DNA from: Vibrio sp. 10N
Lineage (GTDB): Bacteria > Pseudomonadota > Gammaproteobacteria > Enterobacterales > Vibrionaceae
Assembly: GCF_036245475.1 (NCBI RefSeq)
Contig: NZ_BTPM01000002.1
Coordinates: 1,054,001-1,118,000 of the forward strand
Direction of reading: 5' to 3'
DNA: 64,000 bases
The first letter of the stretch is position 1. The number at the start of each line of letters is the position of its first letter. Below the pieces are notes generated by a model that saw only the letters and a list, made by a program, of their open reading frames with translations, ran no database searches and had not been told where the DNA came from. This document shows, in pieces, positions 54,016-63,265 of this stretch. Both the position numbers and the translations under genes were made by a program.

Positions 54016-56034
54016 ATGTTAACACCCCCTAATTCACGCCATCCCATGTGGATCCCTAAACCAAACACGGTATCCAGCAGTCGCATGCAACAATTCATCG
54101 AGGCGCTTGATCCTCTGCCGCAAGCGATAACCGATTATCAGCAGTTGCACCAATGGACGCTGGAAAACCCAGAGCACTTTTGGCAACGCGTGTGGGACTT
54201 TTGTGGCGTTGTTGGTTCACGACAAGGTCCAGTATCAGCCCTTGGAGACCCTGTTTGGCAAAGCACGGTTCCGACAAGAGACACCCTTTGGTTTCCTGAA
54301 TCACGTTTAAACTATGCAGAGAACTTGCTGACTTATGGCGAGAAAAACCCAGAAAACATTGCCATCTTGTTTCAAAACGAGACAGGTCATGTCGAACAAT
54401 ACACGTGGGGAAAACTGCACCAGCATGTCTCAATCATGCAGCAGTGGCTTCGGGGAGCAGACGTGGGAGAAGGCGACGTTGTCGCTGGCTACCTTCCCCA
54501 TTCACCTTATGCTGTTATCGCTATGCTCGCCGCGACAAGCTTAGGCGCAATTTGGACCTCCACTTCACCCGACTTTGGCTCAGAAAGTGTGATCGAACGT
54601 TTTGGTCAGGTGAAGCCAAAAGTGCTGTTTTGCGTGGATGGTTACCAGTTTGGTGGCAAAGCGTTTTCTATGAAAGATAAAAACGATGCCATCTGTCATG
54701 CCATCGACGCCATCACGCACGTATGTACGATCGCCTATCAACACCTTGGCCAGAGCGAGCCACCACAAAACGTCACCGTCGAATCGAACGCAAGCAATAT
54801 CCTTCGTGTTGACTGGGATTCGGTGCTGAAAGACTTTCAAAGCGAACCCGTTCACTTTCATCGTGTACCGTTTAACTCACCTCTGTTCATCCTCTATTCG
54901 TCAGGAACAACAGGCAAACCTAAGTGCATTGTTCACTCAGTGGGCGGCATTACCCTCAATCATCTTAAAGAGCATCAACTTCACTGTGATGTTCGCGCCG
55001 ACGACCGCGTATTCTATTACACTACCTGTGGTTGGATGATGTGGAATTGGCACGTATCGGCACTGGCCAGCGGTGCGAGTCTGGTCATCTATGATGGCAA
55101 CCCCGTCTATCCCTCGGAGAATGTGCTTTGGGAGTTAGCGCAAAGAACGTCCGTGAGCTTGTTTGGCACAGCGGCTAAGTATCTAGAAGCAATAGAGAAA
55201 AGTGGCTTTAACCCAAGCGAAAAGTTTGCACTCACCCACTTGCGAACCCTTTGCTCTACTGGCTCAGTGTTATATCCCGAGCAATTTGACTATGTATATC
55301 GTGCAATCAAGTCGGATATTCATCTTGCTTCTATCTCTGGTGGCACGGACATCTGTGGCTGTTTTGTGCTTGGGAATCCAATTTCTCCCGTCTACCGAGG
55401 CGAGTGCCAAGCGCCAGGTTTGGGGCTGGATGTTCAAGTATTTAACTCAGACGGGCAAGCGGTGACCGAAGAGCGCGGAGAGTTGGTTTGCCTTAACAGT
55501 TTTCCTAACCAGCCCGTCGGCTTTTGGAACGATGACGGAGAGCGATACCACAACGCGTATTGGGCCGACTTTGATCAATGCTGGAGTCATGGCGATGATG
55601 TAGTGATGACCGAACACGGCGGAATGCGATTTTTTGGCCGCAGTGACGCGATTTTGAACCCAGGCGGGGTACGTATCGGAACGGCTGAGATCTATCAGCA
55701 GGTCAACCAGTTGGATGACATTGTTGACTCGATAGCGGTAGGAAGAACCCGCCATGGCGACGAGAAAATTGTGCTTTTCGTGCAGCTTACGCCCGCAGCG
55801 GTACTGGACGAAGCACTTAAACAAGCCATCAAGCAACAACTTAAAACGCATTGCTCCCCTCGCCATGTGCCCTCAGAGATCTATACCATCAGTGAGATCC
55901 CAAAAACCAAATCAGGAAAACTGGTGGAACTGGCGGTTAAACAAGTACTCCACGGTAAGGAAGTGAAAAACAAAGGCGCCATCGCCAACCCACACATTCT
56001 TGAAGAAGTTGCCCAGTTTGCACACTCATCATAG
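54016..56034 (+). CDS. Acetoacetyl-CoA synthetase (acetoacetate-CoA ligase)
   Basis: 672 residues from ATG 54016; MWIPKPNTVSSSRMQQFIEA aligns with the usual family start, while a TTG at 53950 would add 22 residues. FILYSSGTTGKPKCIVHSVG is the AMP-binding P-loop, YYTTCGWMMWNWHVSALASG and SDAILNPGGVRIGTAEIYQQ are family blocks, and KTKSGK near the end holds the catalytic Lys. Activates acetoacetate, an end product of tyrosine breakdown, which suits its place beside phhAB. Confidence 0.93.
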   Translation: MLTPPNSRHPMWIPKPNTVSSSRMQQFIEALDPLPQAITDYQQLHQWTLENPEHFWQRVWDFCGVVGSRQGPVSALGDPVWQSTVPTRDTLWFPESRLNYAENLLTYGEKNPENIAILFQNETGHVEQYTWGKLHQHVSIMQQWLRGADVGEGDVVAGYLPHSPYAVIAMLAATSLGAIWTSTSPDFGSESVIERFGQVKPKVLFCVDGYQFGGKAFSMKDKNDAICHAIDAITHVCTIAYQHLGQSEPPQNVTVESNASNILRVDWDSVLKDFQSEPVHFHRVPFNSPLFILYSSGTTGKPKCIVHSVGGITLNHLKEHQLHCDVRADDRVFYYTTCGWMMWNWHVSALASGASLVIYDGNPVYPSENVLWELAQRTSVSLFGTAAKYLEAIEKSGFNPSEKFALTHLRTLCSTGSVLYPEQFDYVYRAIKSDIHLASISGGTDICGCFVLGNPISPVYRGECQAPGLGLDVQVFNSDGQAVTEERGELVCLNSFPNQPVGFWNDDGERYHNAYWADFDQCWSHGDDVVMTEHGGMRFFGRSDAILNPGGVRIGTAEIYQQVNQLDDIVDSIAVGRTRHGDEKIVLFVQLTPAAVLDEALKQAIKQQLKTHCSPRHVPSEIYTISEIPKTKSGKLVELAVKQVLHGKEVKNKGAIANPHILEEVAQFAHSS

Positions 56035-56058
56035 CAATTAACTTTTTGATTCATCAGC

Positions 56059-56087
56059 GCTTTGCCTCGAACTCTCGGTGGCAAAGC
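56059..56087 (+). terminator. Hairpin after the acetoacetyl-CoA synthetase gene
   Basis: GCTTTGCC and GGCAAAGC form an 8-bp stem with a 13-base loop. The tail is CTCCTCG, so termination strength is doubtful. Confidence 0.45.
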
Positions 56088-56241
56088 CTCCTCGTTCATC
56101 TACATGAACCGATTCTGAACTCTCCACTCATTCTTCATTCAGTGCAGTTGCTCAATACTGTCTCCATCGATTAACCGCGACTCCACCCAACACGCGGCTT
56201 CTGTGCCCCAAAAGATGGACAAATTGAACCAAAGGAAAAGA

Positions 56242-56973
56242 ATGATGAAATCACTTAGCGTAGTTGTTATCACCCTAAACGAAGAGAAACGTATTGCTCG
56301 CCTGCTGAGCGATCTAAGCTGCCAGACTTATCAGGATTTTGAAGTCATTGTGGTCGACTCGAACAGCGATGACCTTACCTGTGACGTAGCGAGCAAATAT
56401 CAAGCCTCATTGCCGAGCTTAACGGTACACAAAATGTCTGAGCGTGGCGTTAGCCTTGGCCGAAATAAAGGCGCTGAACTGGCGAACAATGAGCGCTTAC
56501 TGTTTCTCGATGCGGATGTTCGTCTCGACAAACACTTCCTACAACAGGCGATCGACAAACTCGAACAAGAAAAGCTCGAAGTCGCGGGTGTTTATATGGG
56601 GTCACGTAATCTTGCACCCGCCTATAAGCTGGGTTACAGCCTGTTTAATGCAGGGTTATTTGCTACTCAATTCTTCTTCCCAACCGCGGTCGGCGCATGC
56701 ATTTTTTCAACCAAACGAGCTCATCAGGAGATTGGTGGATTTGATGAAGAGATCGTCCTTTGCGAAGACTGCCACTACGTTAAAAAGGCCTCAAAGACTT
56801 GGCGTTTTCGATTTTTGCCGATGAGCTTTCAGTTCGATCCACGCCGTCTTGAGCAAGATGGCTTCTTTAAGATGGGGGTCACTTACCTAAAAGCGAATGT
56901 TCGCCGCTTCCTATTTGGCGAGATGCGTAACAACGAGATGGAATATCAGTTCGGTCACTACCAGAAACAATAA
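56242..56973 (+). CDS. Family 2 glycosyltransferase
   Basis: 243 residues from ATG 56242 (AAAGGAAAAGA upstream); an ORF start at 56203 is less likely. SVVVITLNEEKRIARLLSDL and EVIVVDSNSDDLTCDVA form the GT-A nucleotide-sugar site, with LLFLDADVRL as the DxD-like metal motif and GGFDEEIVLCEDCHYVKKA as the acceptor ED motif. Glycan acceptor unknown. The next gene starts 46 bases later on the same strand. Confidence 0.9.
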   Translation: MMKSLSVVVITLNEEKRIARLLSDLSCQTYQDFEVIVVDSNSDDLTCDVASKYQASLPSLTVHKMSERGVSLGRNKGAELANNERLLFLDADVRLDKHFLQQAIDKLEQEKLEVAGVYMGSRNLAPAYKLGYSLFNAGLFATQFFFPTAVGACIFSTKRAHQEIGGFDEEIVLCEDCHYVKKASKTWRFRFLPMSFQFDPRRLEQDGFFKMGVTYLKANVRRFLFGEMRNNEMEYQFGHYQKQ

Positions 56974-57019
56974 AACAGCCAACAAGAGAGAGTGCATAAA
57001 GATTAGGTAAGGATGAGAT

Positions 57020-58345
57020 ATGTTTGAAACATTGGGACTGTTTTTGGGATCACTTCTGGACGCATTGATTGGGCCAAACCTAGTAGTGCCGGGTGAACCA
57101 TTCATGATCGCGGCGGGATATCAGCTCTATTCAGGAACGTACTGGGCGGTCATTGCCGTTCTGCTCGGCGGCCTGATTGGTGACCAACTCAGTTTCCTTA
57201 TTGGACGACACTATGGTTTTAGCGCCCAAAAGTCTTTGATGCGCTGGCAACCAAAAATTCGTCGCCCTTTGGCTCGCTGCCGTTTGCTAATCAATCGCAA
57301 TGCGTTTTGGGTTATCGCCTTTGCCCGCCTGCTTGGCCCAATTGCTTGGGTGGTGCCTTTTATGGCTGGCGCTAACCATATCCGCTGGGGGAGGTTCTCC
57401 CTCTATGCGACGGTCGGCCTTATTCTCGGTGTTGGGCAATTTGTTACCTGGGGATATTTACTCGCTGCGGGCGTCGACAATGTGCCGATACTCGGTGAAA
57501 CCGCCACCTTTATTGCCGAGCACAAATACACATTAGGGCTATCGCTTGTGTCATTAGCACTGCTCTACTTCGGCATCAAAAAGCAATGGCGTTACTCATG
57601 GCTAAAGGCATCCAGCTTGTTTTTGGTCGGAATGGTCGCACTCAACTATTCGCACTTTTTCTGGTGGAGCGACAACAGCGTGGTACCACTGGCCGAAACA
57701 AAGCCTGTCGAGGTGCGCTTAACGGAGCTGGAATATAAAGTATATGCTGGCCAATCGGCTCTCTATTCTGCGCAAGCCGTGAATGTTGTTTACTTAGGCG
57801 AGACACCGACACATTTAATGAACGAACTGGGTTGGACTCAAAACAAAACATTCTCGCGCAGTGATATCGAACTTGCCGATTATGTGGACTTGTTGCAACA
57901 ACGCACGCCACCTGTCTCTGACTTACTCTGGCAAGGTCAGCCACAACACCTAGCGTTTCAGCTGCCCGGCACGCTCACTCATCGGTCACATATTCGTTGG
58001 TGGCAAGCGGGGGTTGATTCACAAACCCAACAAACGGTTTGGGTCGGTGCGCTCAGCTATGATGATGGATTAACGTTCACACCCTACGGGGGAATCGTCA
58101 CGCTGCTCCACTCGGTATCACCCAATGTGGATGCTGAGCGCGACCAACTGAAAACCGATGTGTTTCGACTCAATGACCGATGGAATGCCGAAAACCTTCA
58201 GCTTGCGAGTGTGACAACCCAAAATGACCGACACGACTACTTTACCGATGGCCAAGTATTGGTCGTCTCGGAACAAGCGTCGTATGTTAATAGCCTGCAA
58301 CCTTCTGACAGTACTCAATTTATTACGATGAAGCACGTCTTATAA
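57020..58345 (+). CDS. DedA-LssY fusion membrane protein
   Basis: 441 residues. The N-terminal ~190 residues are a DedA/SNARE-associated domain: VPGEPFMIAAGYQLYSGTYW, GGLIGDQLSFLIGRHYG and the conserved FARLLGPIAWVVPFMAGANH. The C-terminal ~230 residues match the LssY C-terminal domain: VNVVYLGETPTHLMNELGWT and HRSHIRWWQAG. DedA proteins are linked to lipid flipping and membrane homeostasis; LssY_C is uncharacterised. GGATGAGAT precedes the ATG. Confidence 0.88.
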   Translation: MFETLGLFLGSLLDALIGPNLVVPGEPFMIAAGYQLYSGTYWAVIAVLLGGLIGDQLSFLIGRHYGFSAQKSLMRWQPKIRRPLARCRLLINRNAFWVIAFARLLGPIAWVVPFMAGANHIRWGRFSLYATVGLILGVGQFVTWGYLLAAGVDNVPILGETATFIAEHKYTLGLSLVSLALLYFGIKKQWRYSWLKASSLFLVGMVALNYSHFFWWSDNSVVPLAETKPVEVRLTELEYKVYAGQSALYSAQAVNVVYLGETPTHLMNELGWTQNKTFSRSDIELADYVDLLQQRTPPVSDLLWQGQPQHLAFQLPGTLTHRSHIRWWQAGVDSQTQQTVWVGALSYDDGLTFTPYGGIVTLLHSVSPNVDAERDQLKTDVFRLNDRWNAENLQLASVTTQNDRHDYFTDGQVLVVSEQASYVNSLQPSDSTQFITMKHVL

Positions 58346-58584
58346 AGCGGGGGAAATGCCGATTTGTCGGTTGTCACCCATCGTTTTGTATGCAAGCACA
58401 AATTAGATTAATTAGCCGTGTCAAACATCGACGGTCCGTTAATTAGCATTTAGCTCTGTGACCGTTTGTATCAACTAATTTCAGCCACATTGATGTTACA
58501 AAGCCGCATACCTTATATTCACTTTCAGCAAAAACATGCTCAGTTTTTGCAAAGTCAGCTCAAATAATAAAGGTATAAAACTCA

Positions 58585-58788
58585 ATGATCACTTTGGCCC
58601 GTTTCGCATCTACAAGCGATCCAAACCAACTGCGCAGCTCAACGCGCCCACAACCTGCAGCGCCTCCTATCCAAGCTGCTTTATTTTCTCGAACCTCTAT
58701 GAAAGAGCCTACTCTTTTCCTTGCTCGCCAACCCTTTCCCACCCGCACTTTAACAACACTTTCTTCACTCTGTGGAGGATTGGCATGA
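58585..58788 (+). CDS. Possible upstream small ORF, coupled to the next gene
   Basis: 67 codons beginning ATG 58585 with AAAGG eleven bases upstream; stop TGA overlaps the next start as ATGA. The product (MITLARFASTSDPNQLRSST and on) is rich in Ser, Thr, Pro and Arg, without signal, helix or known motif. It may be a leader for the downstream gene or fortuitous. Confidence 0.35.
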   Translation: MITLARFASTSDPNQLRSSTRPQPAAPPIQAALFSRTSMKEPTLFLARQPFPTRTLTTLSSLCGGLA

Positions 58789-59048
58789 TAGAAATACACT
58801 GGACTGTCGCTTTAGCGATGAGCTTTTGCAGCATGCTAGGCGTTCTTCAAATGTACGGTCGACGCATTGATTCATTCTTTAAACGCGTTGTCGATAACAT
58901 GTTGAGAGTCGGAAAAGGCTCTATGAAAGCGTCAAATTACTCGCAGCAGCGCACGGAAAGCGAGCTTTATCAGGTAGGACATCAAGAAAGAAAGTATGAG
59001 TTTGGCGATTACATCCGCCAGCAGAGCAAACGAAAAGACAAATTGTAA
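58785..59048 (+). CDS. Small membrane-anchored protein, unknown function
   Basis: 87 residues from ATG 58785 with a strong TGGAGGATTGGC ribosome site; the longer frame from 58536 is not supported. One N-terminal hydrophobic helix (WTVALAMSFCSMLGVLQMYG), then a basic and polar tail with LYQVGHQERKYEFGDYIRQQ. No family recognised. Alone between DedA-LssY and the convergent antiporter. Confidence 0.6.
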   Translation: MIEIHWTVALAMSFCSMLGVLQMYGRRIDSFFKRVVDNMLRVGKGSMKASNYSQQRTESELYQVGHQERKYEFGDYIRQQSKRKDKL

Positions 59049-59068
59049 TTCTTAACCATTCGATGCTA

Positions 59069-59113
59069 AAAAGCCCGTGACTCAATACAGTGATTGAATC
59101 ACGGGCTCATTTC
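59069..59113. terminator. Bidirectional intrinsic terminator
   Basis: AGCCCGTGACTCAAT pairs with ATTGAATCACGGGCT with one mismatch, flanked by A-run and ATTT. Confidence 0.85.
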
Positions 59114-59130
59114 AAAAAACAGTTACGCAG

Positions 59131-60102
59131 TTAGGCTGTAACAGAGACAACAAGCCAGATGTTGTAAGCAGCGTACCCTGCAAGTAGCAATGCCCCTTCA
59201 AATCGATTGATGCGCCCTTGGCGACCAAAACCGTAAGCCATAAAGAACAGCGCAACCGTCATCGCCATCATCACCAACCAGTCGCGAGACAACACAGCCT
59301 CTGGCACATTCGCGATTGGCGAGATCATGCCAGCAATACCAACAACAGCCAGAATGTTGAACATGTTGGAGCCGACAACGTTACCGATCGCAATGTCATG
59401 CTCGCCTTTGCGAGCTGCGGCGATAGAAGCCGCTAGCTCTGGCAACGACGTACCGAGTGCAACAATCGTCAAACCAATGACCAAGTCACTAATACCAAGA
59501 GATTGAGCGATGGTTACGGCACCCCACACAAGGATACGTGAACTCACCACCAGCAGAACTAGGCCTAACACCAACCAGAAAATCGCTTTGCCTAAAGACA
59601 TGGTTTTCTCTTGAAGTTCTTGTTCTGTTTCGGTCTCTAGTGGGTCACCTTTCCCTTTGATGCCCGAATAAATACTCCAACTGATAAGACTGAAAAATCC
59701 CACCAAGAGAATCGCCGCCTCACCGCGTCCTAACACTCCGTTCCACAGCAAAGCACCTAACAATAAGCTAATAGCGAACAGCAACGGCAGTTCTTTTTTC
59801 ACAATGACCGATTGCACCATGATTGGCGCAATGATTGCGGTAACACCCAAAATAAGTCCGGTGTTTACAATGTTAGAGCCTAGAGCATTACCCAAAGCAA
59901 GCTCCGGATTACCCTCTGCTGCTGCCATCGCAGATACCACCATTTCTGGTGCCGAGGTACCAAAACCAACAATCACCATACCGATAAGCAAAGGCGGCAT
60001 GCCCGCGTGACTCGCAGTTGCCGCCGCGCCATCAACAAATCGGTCTGCACTCCAAACCAATAAGATAAAACCAACCAGAATCGCCAGTGCGGCAAGTGTC
60101 AT
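59131..60102 (-). CDS. Calcium/sodium antiporter (YrbG-like)
   Basis: 323 residues, ten or so helices in two inverted halves. The duplicated ion-binding motif is visible: VIVGFGTSAPEMVVSAMAAA with ALGNALGSNIVNTGLILG, and TIVALGTSLPELAASIAAAR with AIGNVVGSNMFNILAVVG. Exchanges Ca2+ for Na+ or H+ at the inner membrane. ATG 60102 follows GAGGACAACGAT. Confidence 0.94.
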   Translation of the reverse strand: MTLAALAILVGFILLVWSADRFVDGAAATASHAGMPPLLIGMVIVGFGTSAPEMVVSAMAAAEGNPELALGNALGSNIVNTGLILGVTAIIAPIMVQSVIVKKELPLLFAISLLLGALLWNGVLGRGEAAILLVGFFSLISWSIYSGIKGKGDPLETETEQELQEKTMSLGKAIFWLVLGLVLLVVSSRILVWGAVTIAQSLGISDLVIGLTIVALGTSLPELAASIAAARKGEHDIAIGNVVGSNMFNILAVVGIAGMISPIANVPEAVLSRDWLVMMAMTVALFFMAYGFGRQGRINRFEGALLLAGYAAYNIWLVVSVTA

Positions 60103-60247
60103 ATCGTTGTCCTCAGTAGGAAAAATCTAAAGATAAATTTGAGTATCTTAAGCGAGTAAATAGATGAGCAAGTCACTGTCTGTCGTGACAATTTTAGGAC
60201 GGGAATAGTGAACTCACATGAATCGCTTCGTCAAATAGTGATTTTTG

Positions 60248-60275
60248 TCGTGACGATAAAAAATCGAGTCTGCAA
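60248..60275 (-). terminator. Intrinsic terminator of the hydrolase gene
   Basis: On the minus strand AAATCGAGT and ACTCGATTT pair around an 8-base loop and are followed by TTTATCG. Confidence 0.8.
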
Positions 60276-60317
60276 AAACTCGATTTGCCGTCTCTACGCT
60301 TACGTTATTACTGCGCG

Positions 60318-61358
60318 TTAGTCCACATCATCCAAGGCCTGGTTGTACGCGACCTTCTGTAAGTTCGCATCAATCGCTTGATCACCCAACATTCGTTGCC
60401 AAAGTACCGAGATTTGCTCGAAGCTTCGCTCACTTTCGAGTCTTGTAGGGGCGTCTAACAAGGTCCACTGCGGCGATGATGTCGTGTTTGCGAACACAAA
60501 TTCAAAGGCCAAACTATCCGCCATACCCAATCTTAAATCCGACACAATGAGTTGATCGCCTTGTTGGCGATATCCCAAAAAGCCATGCGAAAACGCCTCC
60601 AATCCAACTAGCGTTGATGGTTTCTCCTCCAGCGGCCACTGACCGCGAGAACGCGCGATAAAGTCGATATGAGGCTCTTTATCAAGCAGTGACGCTAGCC
60701 CTTCAAAGTATTGATCCCCTTCGACAACCACAACGCGCCACAACAGAGTGTTAAACGGAGAAGGCGTTATTAGCACTTGCTCATTACTGATGTTTTGTAG
60801 CGCCAAGTTGTCTTCCACTCTATCAGCAATCACCTGCTGGGCAACATAGCCCCAAACCAGATAAAAGCTCGATACCAATACCACACCCTGGCACCAGCGC
60901 CCTCCCCTATGACGGGAGAACAGTGCAACACCAATGCCTAGCAGCAACGGCAGTGTGTACAAGGGATCAATGATGAATACATTACCCACTTCAAAGTAAC
61001 CGGGTATTGGCCATAACAATTGAGTGCCGTAAGTGGTCATCGCATCGATGGCAACATGAGTAACAAGCACGCTAAGCACAAGAGCAAAGACGCGAGTAAA
61101 AGACCAAAACGCATCGGGTCTAAAACGGCAATATAGCCAGCTGACCACGAGTGAAAACAGCGGAATAAGCAACAGAGAATGCGTGAACCCGCGGTGTTTA
61201 ATGGTATTGCTCACCGCATCACCATAATCAATCACCACGTCTAAGTCTGGCAAAGTACCAATCGCAGCACCGGTTAGAAGCACCTTAGCGTTACATTGTC
61301 TACCAGCAATCGCGCCGGCAACTGTCGCTCCGAGCGCAGCTTGGGTAAGGGAGTCCAT
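60318..61358 (-). CDS. Membrane-bound metal-dependent hydrolase (YdjM/DUF457 type)
   Basis: 346 residues. MDSLTQAALGATVAGAIAGR and GTLPDLDVVIDYG, then KHRGFTHSLLLIPLFSLV and VLVTHVAIDAMTTYGTQLLW, give the metal-binding His/Asp pattern of this family embedded in helices to about 180. The C-terminal half is soluble. Function of the family is poorly known; YdjM is an SOS gene in E. coli. Confidence 0.88.
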   Translation of the reverse strand: MDSLTQAALGATVAGAIAGRQCNAKVLLTGAAIGTLPDLDVVIDYGDAVSNTIKHRGFTHSLLLIPLFSLVVSWLYCRFRPDAFWSFTRVFALVLSVLVTHVAIDAMTTYGTQLLWPIPGYFEVGNVFIIDPLYTLPLLLGIGVALFSRHRGGRWCQGVVLVSSFYLVWGYVAQQVIADRVEDNLALQNISNEQVLITPSPFNTLLWRVVVVEGDQYFEGLASLLDKEPHIDFIARSRGQWPLEEKPSTLVGLEAFSHGFLGYRQQGDQLIVSDLRLGMADSLAFEFVFANTTSSPQWTLLDAPTRLESERSFEQISVLWQRMLGDQAIDANLQKVAYNQALDDVD

Positions 61359-61635
61359 TGGGTTTACTTGTGTCCTCTCAACATGTTAACTCGATGTTTT
61401 GTTTTACGAGAGTATATGAAAAAGGACCACGCTGATAGAGTAAACAATATCTACATTCAAACGAGTTTCGTTCAGCGCATCGCCTGCTTGCTTTACGTGG
61501 TTTAGTGGAAATCTTTCAATGCCCCTTACGTTGTGAGAGATCTTCACTTGCGTGCAAAGGACGAACTTATTAGATTTGGAGAGCCTAACTAGGCATTCAT
61601 ATTTGCCCCTTCACTAAAAATAGGACGTTTTCTTC

Positions 61636-61929
61636 ATGCGTAAATCAGATAAGAAGGTCGATAATCTAATTAGAGAGGTGTTGACCGATGTGTGTGAAGG
61701 TACGTTAAAAAGCTACGACGGCTTTCTTTGGGTAACACATACCGTTAAGTTTTCATCTTTCCCACAAAGCTTGAACATCATCTGTGTGTTCGAAACCAAT
61801 CAAGATAGAACACACTTTTTGCAAAGCGAAGGCCAGCAGCATGTTTCAACAACGATTCAAAAGGCGTTTAATAACGTTGGGGTACAACTAAAGAACGTAA
61901 GTAAGCAAATCAGTTACGAAGTACGGTAA
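61636..61929 (+). CDS. Conserved short protein of unknown function
   Basis: 97 residues, MRKSDKKVDNLIREVLTDVC then GFLWVTHTVKFSSFPQSLNI. Similar proteins in Vibrio and Shewanella are often labelled Fis family regulators, but no Fis helix-turn-helix is visible, so I regard that name as unsupported. Soluble, charged, alpha/beta. The glutathione transferase gene follows closely on the same strand. Confidence 0.75.
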   Translation: MRKSDKKVDNLIREVLTDVCEGTLKSYDGFLWVTHTVKFSSFPQSLNIICVFETNQDRTHFLQSEGQQHVSTTIQKAFNNVGVQLKNVSKQISYEVR

Positions 61930-61986
61930 AATCAACGACTAATCAAAATGATGCGTATCCACAACTTGAATGAAAAGGAATTTAAT

Positions 61987-62634
61987 TTGTTCAAACTTTA
62001 CTACTACCCAAACAATGCGAGCCTAGCTCCTCATTTTTTGCTACATCATTTAAACGCAGACTATGAACTGTTGTTAGTTGATAGAAAATCGAACTGTCAA
62101 AAATCTGCAGACTATCTTAAACTCAATCCATCAGGACGCATACCGACCTTAGTCGTTAATAACCAGCCAATTTTCGAAAGTCCTGCTATCTGTATCCACA
62201 TCTGTGAATTACACCCTGAATCCGATTTAATGCCATCGATAGGTGAGCCAAAACGACCTTTGTTTTATCAATGGCTCGCGTTTCTCAATAACACGCTACA
62301 AGCTGAACTCATGGTCCGTTATTACCCTCATCGTCACACTAATGATGAAGCGACCATTCCAAATGTCGTTGCGGCACAGGACGATAGAATTGCTGATGCA
62401 TTGTCGATTATCAACGACCAGCTAGAACATCACGAATACTTGCTGGGTGATACCTTAACTGCATGTGACTATTTCTTGTTTATGCTTGCAGAATGGTCGT
62501 TGCCAGTTAAGAAATCACCACTCGAGTTCGAGCACCTAGCAGCGTACTTGAAGTGCCTTTGTTTGAACCCAACCATCAAAGCGGTTTGTGATATCGAGGG
62601 TATAGACCTGACACCATTTGAGTCAGACTCATAA
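61987..62634 (+). CDS. Glutathione S-transferase family protein
   Basis: 215 residues from TTG 61987, which has AAAAGGAATTTAA before it and yields FKLYYYPNNASLAPHFLLHH, the standard family start; ATG 61948 adds 13 odd residues. Thioredoxin-like domain with NPSGRIPTLVVNNQPIFESP (cis-Pro and E-S glutathione contact), then a helical domain with GDTLTACDYFLFM. Substrate unknown. Confidence 0.88.
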   Translation: MFKLYYYPNNASLAPHFLLHHLNADYELLLVDRKSNCQKSADYLKLNPSGRIPTLVVNNQPIFESPAICIHICELHPESDLMPSIGEPKRPLFYQWLAFLNNTLQAELMVRYYPHRHTNDEATIPNVVAAQDDRIADALSIINDQLEHHEYLLGDTLTACDYFLFMLAEWSLPVKKSPLEFEHLAAYLKCLCLNPTIKAVCDIEGIDLTPFESDS

Positions 62635-62703
62635 CCCTCTCTCTTACAAACGGGGCCTCACGCAGTCCCATTCAGTTCGCAGGTTTCAAGTAGCTGAATA
62701 ATG

Positions 62704-63042
62704 TCAGTCCAATCGAGTAATAAAGGTTTGCTCGTCATCCACAAAAGCCACAAAGCCACCGTGATAGATAAACACCCGACCACGGCCTTCAACGATACAG
62801 GCGAGCTGTGGGTTCAAATCTTCTTCGTTATCTCGGCGCTGGAACGTACCGGTATCGGTGATAACACCGCTGAGCTTAGGCAAATATCCGTAAGTGCGCT
62901 TGGCTTGGTCAATCAGGCTCAGTTCGCTGGCGATAGAAAAGCATGAGGGGATGGCACCAGCATCTTCAATAAACATGGGTTTCAGTTCTTCAAAGGCGGT
63001 AATCACCAGCCAGTCGATGCCGTTAACATGATGGATAAACAT
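62704..63042 (-). CDS. Hypothetical protein
   Basis: 112 residues, MFIHHVNGIDWLVITAFEEL onward, with CFSIASELSLIDQAKRTYGY and GRVFIYHGGFVAFVDDEQTF. Soluble, mixed alpha/beta, no signal or helix. Base and codon pattern is gene-like. No family recognised. The 220 bases upstream hold no other gene. Confidence 0.65.
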   Translation of the reverse strand: MFIHHVNGIDWLVITAFEELKPMFIEDAGAIPSCFSIASELSLIDQAKRTYGYLPKLSGVITDTGTFQRRDNEEDLNPQLACIVEGRGRVFIYHGGFVAFVDDEQTFITRLD

Positions 63043-63265
63043 AGAGTATCTCGATAATTCTGATGTGAGGATTTTATCACTATCAGGGGAGTACGTTGTA
63101 GAGATTTAGCGGTCAAGGGCGTGATTTCTCTATCTCTATCTCTACCTCTTCCTAACAATCATTTCCAAATCATCACTTCCAAATATTACTAGATAAAGTG
63201 AAACACGTTTGCCCTCAGCTTGCCTGCAACGATAGTTATCAAACATAAGTCAGCAGCAATAACCG

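Noticed and set aside
58536..58784. N-terminal extension of the 87-residue membrane protein
   Set aside because: The strong SD GGAGG belongs to ATG 58785, and the extra 83 residues have no continuous character with the rest.
61636..61929. Annotation as a Fis family DNA-binding protein
   Set aside because: No Fis-type C-terminal helix-turn-helix can be seen in the 97 residues.
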